Shown: positions 1-9,670, counted from the first letter of the stretch. The stretch: DNA of 64,000 bases from Lentzea tibetensis (GCF_007845675.1 NZ_VOBR01000005.1:1-64000), one strand, 5' to 3'. Translations and numbers: made by a program. The notes: generated by a model not told the origin, from the sequence alone.

Positions 1-378
1 GTGCGCACGACGGGGTGGGTGCAGTTCGGGAAGCTCCCGGTGAGCTCCGGGTTCTGGGCGGCGTCAGCGGCGTTCTTCGCCACCGTGCCGCTGCACCCGT
101 GGCTGCCGGTCGTCGCGACCCCGCTGGGCTACCTGGTGTGGAAGTGGTGCACGACCAGGTGGCGGCCCTCGTCGCAGGCGGTGAACACCCGGCGGACTCC
201 GGCCGAGGACCTCGAGCCAGGACAACACATCCGGCTGTACGGCACGGCAGGCCCCGTCGGCGAGGTGAGCGCGACGGGCGCGGACGCGCAGGGGCGGATC
301 CGGCTCCGCGTGGTCGGCGGTCTGGAGGTGCTGAGGCGCCCCGGACAACCCGTGTGGCAGGTCGACCTGCGGAACTGA
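1..378 (+). CDS. Small membrane-anchored protein of unknown function (possibly 5'-truncated)
   Basis: The open frame begins with GTG at the first base of the window, so the true start may lie outside. About 125 residues are visible. Residues 18-48 are hydrophobic and Trp-rich and could form one or two membrane segments. Residues 65-125 look like a compact soluble beta-rich domain, with a Gly-Glu-Val-Ser turn followed by alternating hydrophobic residues. This layout loosely recalls NfeD-like small proteins, but I see no diagnostic motif and do not assign a family. It converges on the PAS-GGDEF-EAL gene, with only 9 bases between the two stop codons. Confidence 0.5.
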   Translation: MRTTGWVQFGKLPVSSGFWAASAAFFATVPLHPWLPVVATPLGYLVWKWCTTRWRPSSQAVNTRRTPAEDLEPGQHIRLYGTAGPVGEVSATGADAQGRIRLRVVGGLEVLRRPGQPVWQVDLRN

Positions 379-387
379 TGGCCGACG

Positions 388-3090
388 TCAGCCGGTGGTC
401 ACCAGGTTCTCGGGCGCCGTGGGCCTGCCGATGTGGAAGCCCTGCACCTGATCGCACTCCAGGTGCCGCAGGACGTCGAGCTGGCGGGCGTTCTCCACCC
501 CCTCGGCGACGACGGTCAGGTTCACGGCGTGCGCCATCATGATGATGCTCCGCACGATCTCCTCGGCGTCCCGGCACTCGCCCAGCGCGGCGACGAACGA
601 CCGGTCGATCTTCAGCTGGTCGATCGGGAGTCTGCGGAGCTGGGCGAGCGACGAGTACCCGGTGCCGAAGTCGTCGATGGCGAGCCGCACGCCGAGCTCA
701 CGCAGTGCGCTCAACGTCTCCGCGGCGATCGACGGATCCCTCATCAGCGCGTTCTCGGTGATCTCGAGACAGAGGGTGCTCGGCGACAAGCCCGTCGTGC
801 GCAGCACGTCCTGCACGGCGGGCACGAGCCGCGGGTCGTCGAGCTGCCGCGGCGACAGGTTGACCGCCAGGTTGCAGTCCGGCCCGACGCGGGCACGCAG
901 ACCGGACACCTGCTCGGTCGTCGTCCGCAGCACGTGGCCGCCGAGCAGGTTGATCAGGTCGCTCTCCTCCGCGAGCGGGATGAACTCGCTGGGCGAGATC
1001 GCCCCGTGGACCGGGTGCGCCCAGCGCAGGAGAGCCTCGACCGACACGACGCGGCTCGTCCGGAGGTCGACGATCGGCTGGTAGACGACCGCGAGCTGCT
1101 CGTTGCGCGCGGCGTCACGCAGGTCCTGCTCGAGCTGCAGCCTGCGCTGCATGCGCTCGCGCAGGTCGACGTCGAAGAACACGTGTCTGCCCCGCCCCTG
1201 CGACTTCGCCTGGTACATCGCGACGTCGGCGTCGCGGACGAGGTCCTCGCCGTCGCGGGGGTCGTCCGGTCCGGCCGTGACGATCCCGATGCTCGCGTCG
1301 AGGTGCAGTTGCCGCCCGTCGACGAGAACGGGCGCGACGACGGCGTCACGGAGGTGCTGGGCGAGCGCGCAGACCTCGCCGTGGGTCATGGCGTGGGCGA
1401 CGACCACGAACTCGTCGCCGCCCAGCCTGCCCACCAGGTCGCCGCCGCGTGCTCGCCTGCGCAACCGTTCGCCCACGATCCGCAGCACCTTGTCACCTGC
1501 GGAGTGGCCCAGCGAGTCGTTGATGACCTTGAACTTGTCCAGGTCGACGAACAGGACCGACATCGTGCTCGTGCGCGAGGTCAGGTGACGGATGACGAGT
1601 GTGCGGTTGGCCAGCCCCGTGAGCGCGTCGTGCGTGGCGTCGTGTTCGAGCCGGGCGGCGATCGACCGCCGCTCGGTGATGTCGGCGAACGAGACGACCA
1701 CGGCAGCCGGGAACGTGCTCACCTGGTTGAGCGGACGGCAGCTCACGGACAGCCAGATGTCCCGCCCGTCCCTGCGACGCACGCGGAAGATCCGCCCGTT
1801 GTGCGGAAGTCCCGTCCTCCGGGTCAGCGCGCACGGGTAGTCCGCCTCGGGCACCCGCGCGCCCCTCTCGTCGTACAGCGGGACGACCGTCGTGGACATC
1901 CCGACGAGTTGCTCCTCGCGGACACCGAGAATGCGTTCCGCGGCGGGGTTGGCCGACTCGATCAGCCCGGTCTGCCCCACGACGAAGACCCCTTCCTCGA
2001 GCGAGGCGACCACCGTCGTGAAGTGTTGCTCGGCCCGGCGCCGCGCTGTTTCGTCCGCGCAGACGAGGACGTACCCGGAGTCCATCTCGGCGGCCGACAC
2101 CCGGATGACGAGCGTGGATCCGTCCGCTCTCCGGTGCACGGCGTGCGTCACGCCGCCCAGCCGCAGGACGTCGACGGGATCGAGCCGGGCACCCACCATC
2201 GTGCCGACATGCCGGCCCACAGCCTCCGCGGCCGAGCGGCCGTACACCGTTTCGGCGGCCGGGTTCCACGTCGTGACGATGCCGTCCGCGGTCGTCGCGA
2301 TGATCGCGTCGCTGACGTGTGCGACGAGCGCCGCCTGGTAGTGCAGGGTGGCCTCGGCGGCCTTCTGCGCGGTCACGTCGCGCAGGATCACCTGGAACGC
2401 CGGCCTTCCTTCCCACGTGGTCCGCACGGAAACCGCTTCGACGTCGACCGTCACGCCGTCGAACCGCACGATGGCCGCCTCAGCGGGTTCCGACGCGGCG
2501 CCCGGCGTGGTGAGTGCGCCGATTCGGCGCATCATCTCCGGGATCGAGGCGGGATGCACGAAGTCGGTGATGGGCCGCCCCACGATCTCCGCCGACGAAC
2601 GCGCACCGAGTACGCGGATCCCCGCCGGGTTGGCGTAGGTGACCACACCCGCCTCGTGCACGGCGATCGCGTCGGGGCTCAGCTCGACGAGCAGGCGGTA
2701 GCGGTCGGCGAGGTCGGCCAGCGCCTGCCGGTCGGTGTGCCGCCTCGTCACGTCGGTGGCGACCCCGGTCAGGCCCTTCGCGGTGGCGTCGCCGGACACG
2801 CAGGCACGAACCTGGACCCACCTCGTGGTCCCGTCCGGCATCAGGTTCGGCTGCTCCAGTGTGAAGTCCTGCCACACGGCGGCCGTGCGTGCGGCGACGA
2901 CCAGTGGTTCGAGCAGCTCACCGAGCCGCGCGCGGATGCCCGCGTCGGGCACGCCGAGCAGCTCACCCATGCCCGGCATCCAGGTGGCGGAACTCGTCGT
3001 GAGATCGAACCACCACATGATCGCGGCGTCGGCGGACACCGCCAAGTCGGCGACGACCCCGGAGTCGAGCTTCGCTTCAGCGTCCATACC
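388..3090 (-). CDS. PAS-GGDEF-EAL cyclic-di-GMP signalling protein
   Basis: About 900 residues. Four PAS-like sensory segments occupy roughly residues 10-480, recognisable by repeated NPAAE-type motifs. A GGDEF domain follows with an intact RLGGDEF signature and the LTGLANR and DLDKFK motifs. The C-terminal EAL domain has EALLRW, DDFGTGYSSL and a KIDRSFV-type motif. Both the diguanylate cyclase and the phosphodiesterase signatures are therefore intact, and either activity is possible. The protein has no obvious membrane segment and is probably cytoplasmic. I chose ATG 3090 because GAGAGCGG precedes it at good spacing. ATG 3135 is in frame upstream but lacks a clear ribosome binding site and would overlap the divergent gene's start codon. 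Confidence 0.9.
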   Translation of the reverse strand, partial: GMDAEAKLDSGVVADLAVSADAAIMWWFDLTTSSATWMPGMGELLGVPDAGIRARLGELLEPLVVAARTAAVWQDFTLEQPNLMPDGTTRWVQVRACVSGDATAKGLTGVATDVTRRHTDRQALADLADRYRLLVELSPDAIAVHEAGVVTYANPAGIRVLGARSSAEIVGRPITDFVHPASIPEMMRRIGALTTPGAASEPAEAAIVRFDGVTVDVEAVSVRTTWEGRPAFQVILRDVTAQKAAEATLHYQAALVAHVSDAIIATTADGIVTTWNPAAETVYGRSAAEAVGRHVGTMVGARLDPVDVLRLGGVTHAVHRRADGSTLVIRVSAAEMDSGYVLVCADETARRRAEQHFTTVVASLEEGVFVVGQTGLIESANPAAERILGVREEQLVGMSTTVVPLYDERGARVPEADYPCALTRRTGLPHNGRIFRVRRRDGRDIWLSVSCRPLNQVSTFPAAVVVSFADITERRSIAARLEHDATHDALTGLANRTLVIRHLTSRTSTMSVLFVDLDKFKVINDSLGHSAGDKVLRIVGERLRRRARGGDLVGRLGGDEFVVVAHAMTHGEVCALAQHLRDAVVAPVLVDGRQLHLDASIGIVTAGPDDPRDGEDLVRDADVAMYQAKSQGRGRHVFFDVDLRERMQRRLQLEQDLRDAARNEQLAVVYQPIVDLRTSRVVSVEALLRWAHPVHGAISPSEFIPLAEESDLINLLGGHVLRTTTEQVSGLRARVGPDCNLAVNLSPRQLDDPRLVPAVQDVLRTTGLSPSTLCLEITENALMRDPSIAAETLSALRELGVRLAIDDFGTGYSSLAQLRRLPIDQLKIDRSFVAALGECRDAEEIVRSIIMMAHAVNLTVVAEGVENARQLDVLRHLECDQVQGFHIGRPTAPENLVTTG

Positions 3091-3133
3091 GCTCTCAACG
3101 GCGATTTCGACGAGAACCTGACGAGAATTGGAC

Positions 3134-3547
3134 ATGCGTGTGGTGACCGGAACGACATCGGCGTTGGAAGAGTCCCTGCGAGCCGGCCTGCTCGCCTGCC
3201 CGGCCTGCCGTGGCGCGCTGCGGCCGTGGGGCATGGCACGCGAACGCGTCGTGCGCCTGCGCGGCATCGCGGACCGGAAGGTGCGCCCTCGCAGGGCCAG
3301 ATGTTCGAGCTGTCGCCGCACACACGTGCTGCTGCCCGACTGGATGCGACTCCGGCGGGCGTACGCGGCGCCGGTCATCCGGGAGGCCGTCGCCGCGCAC
3401 ATCCGCGGCAACGGCTACCGACGGATCGCGCTGAGTCTGGGACTGCCCGAGACGACCGTGCGGGACTGGCTGCGGGACTTCCGGCGGCGTCGCAACACGA
3501 GTCCACCCCATGTCACCACCGTGTCGTCGTCATCTCCGCGTCACTGA
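3134..3547 (+). CDS. DUF6431-like zinc-ribbon/HTH protein
   Basis: 137 residues. The N-terminal half carries two Cys pairs (CPAC near residue 23 and CSSC near residue 59), the spacing expected of a small zinc ribbon. The C-terminal half (about 75-120) has a helix-turn-helix-like segment in which NGYRRIALSLGLPETTVRDW reads like the DNA-binding part of transposase-type HTH domains. This layout matches actinobacterial DUF6431 proteins, whose role is not established. The gene is divergent from the cyclic-di-GMP gene and lies 39 bases upstream of the ketosynthase-like gene, so it could regulate either. An in-frame TTG at 3128 is a less likely start. Confidence 0.7.
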   Translation: MRVVTGTTSALEESLRAGLLACPACRGALRPWGMARERVVRLRGIADRKVRPRRARCSSCRRTHVLLPDWMRLRRAYAAPVIREAVAAHIRGNGYRRIALSLGLPETTVRDWLRDFRRRRNTSPPHVTTVSSSSPRH

Positions 3548-3586
3548 GTCCGCTGTGAGCGGCAGGCACAGCAGAGAGGACGAGAC

Positions 3587-4726
3587 ATGATCGGCATCTG
3601 TGGCATCGGCGTGGTGAGCGGCTACGGCTGGGGACGTGAGCCGTTGTGGGACGGGCTGGTGAGCGGCAAACCCGCCGCCGCGCTCGTCGACGGTTATGGA
3701 CCGGCCGGGGCGTGGGTCGCGCTCGTTCCGGACGGAGGTGACCTCGCGGACGGGCCGAGCCGGTTCGCCAGGGCCATGCGGGCGGCTGCCCGCGAGGCGA
3801 TCACCGACGCCGGCCACCGCGGCTGGCGCCCCGGCAGGCGGGTGGGCCTGCTGCACGCGGTCGTGCTGGGCGAAGTGGATCTCTGGCGGGACTTCCACAC
3901 GTCGCGCGACAGGAACGTCCCGGTGCGGGAGTTCCTCGGCATGATGCCGTCGACACCGATGTCGACGCTCATGCGGGAGTACGGCTTCCACGGTCCCGCG
4001 ATGAACGTCTCGGCGATGTGCGCGTCCGGGAACGCCGCGCTGATCACCGCGAAGGCGTGGCTCGACGCGGGGGTGGTCGACGACGTCGTGCTCGTGGCCA
4101 CCGACCTCTCCGCGACGCCGGAGAACGTGCGGCACTTCGTCCGGCTCGGCGTCGCGGTGACCGACGCCGACCCGCTGGACGCCTGCCGGCCGTTCCAGGA
4201 GGGCAGCCGCGGGTTCACCGTCGGCGAGGCGTCGGTGGCGATGGTTCTGTCGAACCGCGCGTCCAGCCCCTACCTGAACCTGCTCGGGGGTGCGATGTCC
4301 CACGACGCGCATCACGTCACGTCGATCGACCCGCGGCTGACCCAGGTCGTCGGGTGCTTCCAGGACGCGCTCGCCAACGCGGGCGTCGGGACCTCCGCGG
4401 TCCGCTACCTGAACGCCCACGGTCCCGGCACGCAGCAGTGTGATCGGGCGGAGGCCGCGGTGGTGGAGCGGCTGCTCTCCCCGCGAGTCGGGATCTACTC
4501 GGTGAAGCCGCTCGTCGCGCACTGCCAGGGCGCCGCTTCGGCGATCGAGGTCGCCGCGACGGCACTGGGCTGCGAGCGAGGGCTGGTTCCCGCACCGCAC
4601 ACCGTGGCGTCCGGGCACCCGCAACTGCTCGACGGCCCCACTCCCCTGACCGACGGCATCACCGTCAAGTCCTCACTGGGGATGGGCGGCCACAACTCCG
4701 TCGTGGTCCTCGCCCCACCCGGCTGA
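3587..4726 (+). CDS. Stand-alone beta-ketoacyl-synthase-like protein
   Basis: 379 residues with a thiolase fold. The Cys-His-His triad of ketoacyl synthases is visible: Cys145 in a MNVSAMCASGNA context, His278 in LNAHGPGT, and His312 in a KPLVAHCQGAASA context that matches the usual KxxxGH region with an altered approach. The glycine-rich C-terminal loop (SSLGMGGHN) is also present. It is slightly shorter than FabF (about 410). No acyl carrier protein, ketoreductase, chain-length partner or acyltransferase lies nearby, so its substrate cannot be inferred. GAGAGGA precedes ATG 3587. It probably forms an operon with the DUF6431 gene 39 bases upstream. Confidence 0.8.
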   Translation: MIGICGIGVVSGYGWGREPLWDGLVSGKPAAALVDGYGPAGAWVALVPDGGDLADGPSRFARAMRAAAREAITDAGHRGWRPGRRVGLLHAVVLGEVDLWRDFHTSRDRNVPVREFLGMMPSTPMSTLMREYGFHGPAMNVSAMCASGNAALITAKAWLDAGVVDDVVLVATDLSATPENVRHFVRLGVAVTDADPLDACRPFQEGSRGFTVGEASVAMVLSNRASSPYLNLLGGAMSHDAHHVTSIDPRLTQVVGCFQDALANAGVGTSAVRYLNAHGPGTQQCDRAEAAVVERLLSPRVGIYSVKPLVAHCQGAASAIEVAATALGCERGLVPAPHTVASGHPQLLDGPTPLTDGITVKSSLGMGGHNSVVVLAPPG

Positions 4727-4739
4727 GGGACGGGTGCCG

Positions 4740-5534
4740 TCATGCGGCGAGGCGGCTGCGCAGGGTGCCGCGTCCGGCGATCGCGGCGAAGTACGCCTCG
4801 CGCTTGCGGGCAACGTGATCGGACGGCGCCTCGGCCACCAGGTCGCGGTCGAGCTGGGCGTTGAGGCCGTCGCGGAGCAACGCCAGTGCCTCCGCCCGCA
4901 TGTGGGACACACGGGACTCGCCGACGCCCAGCTCGGCCGCGATCTCGACCATCGAGCACCCCTGGACGAAGTACCGCACGACGACCGTGCGCAGTCGTTC
5001 CGGCAGCGCCTCGACGGCGTCGCGCAGGTAGCCGATCTCCTCACGCCGCAGCAGCAGGTCCTCGGGACCGGGCGCTCGCTCGCGCACGAGGAGGTCGGTG
5101 ATCTCCGGCGCGACTCCCTGCAGGCTGAAGGTGTCCGCCCGCAGCACGTCCTGGACGCGGGCGGACACCTCGCGCGCGGTCACCCCGAGCGCCTCGGCGA
5201 GCTCCGCGGCCGTGGGGGTTCGCCCGAGCACCGCGACGAGGTCGTCCTCGGCGACCTGCAACTGGCGAGCCCTGGCGCGCACCGAGCGACTCGCCCAGTC
5301 GAGGTCGCGCAGGTGGTCGAGCAACGCGCCGCGGACGCGCACGCACGCGACCCGTGCGAACAACCCCCTGCCCTGGTAGCCCCGCGCACAGCCGACCAGT
5401 GCGAGCAGCCCCGCGGACACGAGGTCGTCCCGCTCGACGTGGGGCGGCAACCTGCGCCCCAGCCGCCGAACCTCGCGCTCCACCAGCGAAAGGTGGCCGC
5501 GCACCAGTGTCTCGACTTCGCTGACCGTTGCCAT
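4740..5534 (-). CDS. RNA polymerase sigma factor, FliA/WhiG (sigma-28) type
   Basis: 264 residues. Region 2 includes VERDDLVSAG and the family-typical block RVRGALLDHLRDLDW followed by RSVRARAR. Region 3 contains RTPTAAELAEALGV, and region 4 has the GCSMVEIAAELGVGESRVSH helix-turn-helix. These are signatures of the FliA/WhiG group, which in actinomycetes directs motility or sporulation genes. No flagellar gene is in this window, so a role in differentiation or surface structures is more likely here. ATG 5534 gives the expected family N-terminus; an in-frame ATG at 5564 would add ten residues. It converges with the ketosynthase-like gene, leaving 13 bases. Confidence 0.88.
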   Translation of the reverse strand: MATVSEVETLVRGHLSLVEREVRRLGRRLPPHVERDDLVSAGLLALVGCARGYQGRGLFARVACVRVRGALLDHLRDLDWASRSVRARARQLQVAEDDLVAVLGRTPTAAELAEALGVTAREVSARVQDVLRADTFSLQGVAPEITDLLVRERAPGPEDLLLRREEIGYLRDAVEALPERLRTVVVRYFVQGCSMVEIAAELGVGESRVSHMRAEALALLRDGLNAQLDRDLVAEAPSDHVARKREAYFAAIAGRGTLRSRLAA

Positions 5535-5612
5535 GGTTCGAGTCTTCGAGCACACGGTGAGCACACCGGTATCCGCTCGGGTGCAGAACAGTTGTAGACG
5601 GCGCTGGGTTGC

Positions 5613-7652
5613 CTACGGCTGCGGACCGCAGATCGGCAGCACGACGGCGACCATCGTTCCCTCACCGGGACGGGACGTCACGGAGATGGCGCCACCGTGC
5701 TGTTCCACGATGTGCTTGACGATGGCCAGACCAAGACCGGTGCCCTGGATCTCGTTGTCCGCCGCGAGCGACGAACGGAAGAACCGGTCGAACAACCTCG
5801 GCAGCTCGTCGGCGGGTATCCCGATGCCGGTGTCCGCCACGGTGATCCGCGCTTCGTTCCCGATGCGCCGCACCCGGACCGCCACCGACCCCGCAGGCCG
5901 GGTGAACTTGACCGCGTTGCTCAGCAGGTTCAGCAGCGCGCGGTCGAGCTGGTTCGGATCGGCGGGCACCGTGATCTGGTCGGGTCCTACCTGGCTGACC
6001 AGGTTGATCGCCTTGCCGACGGCCTCGGGTTCCACGCTCTTGACCGCGGCGGCGACGAGCGCCCCGAGATCGGTCGGCACCAGGTCCGGGCGGAACTGGC
6101 CGGAGTCCATCTTGCCCACGGTCAGGATGTCCTTCACGAGCCGGAGCAACCGCTGGGTGTTCCGCTGCATGACCGATGTCAGGTCCAGTTGCTCACCCGA
6201 GAGCTCCCCCGCGGCGCCGTCGACCAGCAGCTCGAGGTAACCCGAGATGGACGTCAACGGGGTCCTCAGCTCGTGGGAGACGTTGGCGATGAAGTCGGTC
6301 TTGGTCCGATCCAGCCTGCGCAGCTCCTCGACGACCTCCTGCTCGCGCGCGTACGCGGCGTGCAGTGCCCGCTCAGCCTCCTTGCGATCGCTGATGTCGC
6401 GGACGAACGCGTTGAAGCGGTACACGTCGCTCGACTGCGGTTCCCAGACGAGCAGCTCGATCGGGAACTCCTGCCCGTTCTTCCGCACCGCGCTCAGCTC
6501 GACCTGACGGCCCAGTACCGGTCCTTCGCCGGTGGCCTTCAGGCGGGCGATTCCGGCCACGTGCTCCTCGCGGTACCGGTCGGGCACGACCCTGTCGGCC
6601 AGCGACACGCCCAGCATCTGCTCCCGGCGCCAGCCGAACATCCGCTCCGCGGCCTCGTTCCACTCGGTCACCAGGCCGTCACCGTCCAGCGCGACGAACG
6701 CGTCGTGCGCGGTGCCGATGATCTTTCGGAGCTGGTGCACGGTGTCCCGCAGCCGCGCCCGGTCGGAGATCCGCGTGGCGGCGACGCCCAGTTCTCGCCC
6801 GAGCTCGGTGACCACGTCGAGCAGGTGCGGGCTGGGCGACCGGATGTCGTCGTGGAAGAACTCCAGCACCGCGACCAGCTCGCCGTTCGCGCACACCGGG
6901 AATGCGAACGCACTGCTGACCCCGATCTCCGCCAGGTCGAGCCGATCCATCCACTTCGGACACATCGTGGCGGCGACCTCGCCTGGCAGCCCGGCGCCGG
7001 GAGCCACCCGAGCGGCACCCGTGACGTCCCGCAGCCGCGTGAAGCGGCGCTCGTCCGCGCAGTGCCACACGCCGGACGACATCAGCTCACCCGTGCCGTC
7101 GTCGGCGGGGACGTAGGCGTGACCGACAGGCCATTCGGCGAAGGCGCAGACCTCCTCGAGGCAAGACCGCAGCGCCTCGCCGACGCCGGACGCGCCGTGC
7201 GCCGTCGACACGACCCGGCTCAGCAGGTCCGTCGCCTTGCCCGCCCACTCCGCCTCCAGCTGCCGCTCGACCTGACGCCCCAGCACCCACAACGCGTCGT
7301 GGGCGACGTGGTCGAAGTGCGGAGCGTCGTAGGCGGCGATGAACACCACGCCGACCGGCCGCCGGTCGTCCGCTCGGATCGGTACGCCCGCGTAGTAGTG
7401 CACGACCCGTCCCGTGGACCGCCGCGGCCGCGCGAACACGACCAGGTCGTCGGCGTCCACGGTCTGCTGGCACAACGGCAGCAGCTCGCCGTAGCGGTCG
7501 GGCGGCATTCCCCGCACCTCGCGCAGGCGGAGCTCGTCCCGCTCGAGGAGCGCGACTCCGGCGATCGGGACACGGCCGAGCGCGGTGGCGATCAGCACCG
7601 CGTCGTCGAGGCAGTACGGCCCCGTCGCCACCAGGCCCTCTGCGGTTCTCAT
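5613..7652 (-). CDS. Cytoplasmic GAF-GAF-PAS histidine kinase
   Basis: 679 residues with no membrane segment. Two GAF-like regions (about 15-150 and 160-330) are followed by a PAS domain (about 345-470) with WNEAAERMFGW. HisKA contains FIANVSHELRTPLTS with the phosphorylatable His. The HATPase domain shows NLLSNAVKF (N box), DTGIGIP (G1) and GTGLGLAI (G2). All catalytic motifs look intact. ATG 7652 overlaps the stop of the upstream kinase gene by four bases (ATGA), implying translational coupling. The pair may form a kinase cascade or heterodimer that phosphorylates the two receivers upstream in the same operon. Confidence 0.92.
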   Translation of the reverse strand: MRTAEGLVATGPYCLDDAVLIATALGRVPIAGVALLERDELRLREVRGMPPDRYGELLPLCQQTVDADDLVVFARPRRSTGRVVHYYAGVPIRADDRRPVGVVFIAAYDAPHFDHVAHDALWVLGRQVERQLEAEWAGKATDLLSRVVSTAHGASGVGEALRSCLEEVCAFAEWPVGHAYVPADDGTGELMSSGVWHCADERRFTRLRDVTGAARVAPGAGLPGEVAATMCPKWMDRLDLAEIGVSSAFAFPVCANGELVAVLEFFHDDIRSPSPHLLDVVTELGRELGVAATRISDRARLRDTVHQLRKIIGTAHDAFVALDGDGLVTEWNEAAERMFGWRREQMLGVSLADRVVPDRYREEHVAGIARLKATGEGPVLGRQVELSAVRKNGQEFPIELLVWEPQSSDVYRFNAFVRDISDRKEAERALHAAYAREQEVVEELRRLDRTKTDFIANVSHELRTPLTSISGYLELLVDGAAGELSGEQLDLTSVMQRNTQRLLRLVKDILTVGKMDSGQFRPDLVPTDLGALVAAAVKSVEPEAVGKAINLVSQVGPDQITVPADPNQLDRALLNLLSNAVKFTRPAGSVAVRVRRIGNEARITVADTGIGIPADELPRLFDRFFRSSLAADNEIQGTGLGLAIVKHIVEQHGGAISVTSRPGEGTMVAVVLPICGPQP

Positions 7653-9670
7653 GCCGTTTCTCCTGTCCCGGCGGCGGGAAGCCGCACCGTCGCGGTCGTG
7701 CCCGCGCCTTCCTTCGAGGCGAGCGCGACGTGCCCGCCATGCCGGTGCACGATCTGCCTCACGATCGCCAGGCCCAGCCCGGAGCCGGGAATCGCCTTCT
7801 CCGTGGCGTTGGTCGCCCGGTGGAAGCGCGTGAACATCGCCTGCTGCTCGGTTTCCGGAATGCCGATGCCGGTGTCGGTGACCTCCACCTCGATCCAGCC
7901 GTCGTGGCACCGGCGTGAGGTCACGTGCACCTCACCGCCCGCGGGGGTGAACTTGACCGCGTTGGACACCAGGTTGGTCAGCACGCGGTCGAGGTGTGCC
8001 GGGTCGCCGATCACGATGAGCTCGTCGTCGTTCTCGCGGTCCAGCCGAACGCCGCCCACCTTCGCGGCGGGGCGCAGAGTGTCCACGACACCCTCGACGA
8101 GCGAGCTGACGTCCACTGTCTCCGCCGCCATGTCGACCGCGCCCGACTCGAGCTTGGCGAGCAGGAGGAGCTCCTCGATGAGCTTGCGCAACCGCGTCGC
8201 GTTGCGGTGCACGACCTCCAGCATCGTCCGCTGGCAGTCGTTCATCGTGCCGCCGTCACCGTCGCGCAGCATCTCGACGTATCCCGCGATGCTGGTCATG
8301 GGGGTGCGCAGCTCGTGGGAGACGTTCGAGACGAACTCGGTCTTGCTGCGATCCAGCGCCCGCAGGTCACGCACCAGCACCTGCTGTTCCTGGTACAACC
8401 GGGCCTGGTCGACTCCTCGGGCGAGGTCGGCCGCGACGTGCTCCAGCGCGTCCACCTCGACGAGTGGCCATGCGCCACTGGAGCGGACGACGACGACCGC
8501 TCCGAGCACGATCTCGCCGCGTCCGAACGGCACGACGAGCATCGCGCCGTCGCGTGGATCTTGCGGCAGTCCCAGTGCTTCGGCGTCCGCCGCGAAACGC
8601 ACCACCTGGGAACGCCGCTCCGCGTACAAGGTGCGCAACGGCGCGATCGGAATCCGTTCCCCTCCGGCGTCGAGCGTGGACCTCAGCGGCGCCAGGTCGA
8701 GCTCGTGCCACTCGGGGGTGGCCAGCTCCGCCTCGGTGTCCTCCAGCACACCCTCGGCCAGCCACACGCAGACCCGTTCGGCGTCGAAGTGCCTGCCGAT
8801 CTCGGTGGTGGCGAGCCTGACGACCTCGTCGACGTCGAGGTGTTCACGGATCCGGACGCCGATGCCCGCGGCGATGTCCCGGCAGCGTTCCCGTTCGCGC
8901 TCCACGTCGTGCAACCTGGTCGCCTCGTCGACCATCGTGTTGATGGAACGGGCCACCTCCCGCATGTCCGCGAGCCCGTGCTCGGGAACACGGGCGTCCC
9001 GGTCGCCCGCGGCCCACCGGGTGACCGTGGTCCGCAGTCCGGCGACCGAGTCGGAGAACCTGCGTGCCGTGGCGGTGGCGGCCGCGATCGCGAAGACGAT
9101 GGCCAAGGCTCCGCAGGCGAGCAGGACCAGCTGCGCCTGCCGCCGGGTCGCGGCGCTGCTCTGCTGCAGCGAGGCACTCGTGACGTCGATCTCCGCGGCG
9201 AGCTCGTTGCTGGTGCGGAGGAACTCGTCCAGCACCAGGGAGCCGTTCGCCAGCAGCACACCCGTCCGCTGCCCTCCCGGTCCGGCCGACCTCACCGTCG
9301 ACGTCATGTCGAACCAGTGGTCGGCCAGCTCGGCCAGCTCGTGCGCGGCGTCCTGCTCGCTGCCGACCGCGAGGCGGGTCACCTCGTCCTTCGACCGGGC
9401 GTAGCTCTGGTGCCCGCGGTCGTACGCCTCCCGGTACGTCGCGTCCCCGCTGTAGGTGTAGCCGCGCAAACCCCGTGAGCTGTCCAGCATGGTCGCCCGG
9501 AGCTCGGCGTTCGCCCGCTGCAACGGCTGGACGCGGAACACCAGCTGTTCCACGGAGTCCGCGGCCACCGAGATCGCGCCGAGCCCGAGCCCGAGCAGCG
9601 TCAGCACCACGGCCACGAGCGGCCCGAACGTCAACAACAGCAACCGCCGGAAGGGCTGACCCGAGCTCAC
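7649..9670 (-). CDS. Membrane histidine kinase with CHASE3-like sensor, HAMP and GAF
   Basis: 673 residues. The first membrane segment is at about 10-35. An extracytoplasmic helical domain (about 36-185) with SSRGLRGYTYSGD resembles CHASE3. The second membrane segment (about 183-205) leads into a HAMP linker and then a GAF domain (about 265-420). HisKA contains FVSNVSHELRTPMTS. HATPase shows NLVSNAVKF, DTGIGIPE and GSGLGLAI. GTG 9670 overlaps the stop of the receiver gene by four bases (GTGA). It is the likely input kinase of this four-gene operon, sensing something outside the membrane. Confidence 0.92.
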   Translation of the reverse strand: MSSGQPFRRLLLLTFGPLVAVVLTLLGLGLGAISVAADSVEQLVFRVQPLQRANAELRATMLDSSRGLRGYTYSGDATYREAYDRGHQSYARSKDEVTRLAVGSEQDAAHELAELADHWFDMTSTVRSAGPGGQRTGVLLANGSLVLDEFLRTSNELAAEIDVTSASLQQSSAATRRQAQLVLLACGALAIVFAIAAATATARRFSDSVAGLRTTVTRWAAGDRDARVPEHGLADMREVARSINTMVDEATRLHDVERERERCRDIAAGIGVRIREHLDVDEVVRLATTEIGRHFDAERVCVWLAEGVLEDTEAELATPEWHELDLAPLRSTLDAGGERIPIAPLRTLYAERRSQVVRFAADAEALGLPQDPRDGAMLVVPFGRGEIVLGAVVVVRSSGAWPLVEVDALEHVAADLARGVDQARLYQEQQVLVRDLRALDRSKTEFVSNVSHELRTPMTSIAGYVEMLRDGDGGTMNDCQRTMLEVVHRNATRLRKLIEELLLLAKLESGAVDMAAETVDVSSLVEGVVDTLRPAAKVGGVRLDRENDDELIVIGDPAHLDRVLTNLVSNAVKFTPAGGEVHVTSRRCHDGWIEVEVTDTGIGIPETEQQAMFTRFHRATNATEKAIPGSGLGLAIVRQIVHRHGGHVALASKEGAGTTATVRLPAAGTGETA

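Noticed and set aside
433-3558. A 1041-residue open frame on the plus strand opposite the GGDEF-EAL gene
   Set aside because: It mirrors the codon-position GC bias of the real minus-strand gene, has no domain motifs, and is rich in His/Arg/Asp as typical antisense shadow translations.
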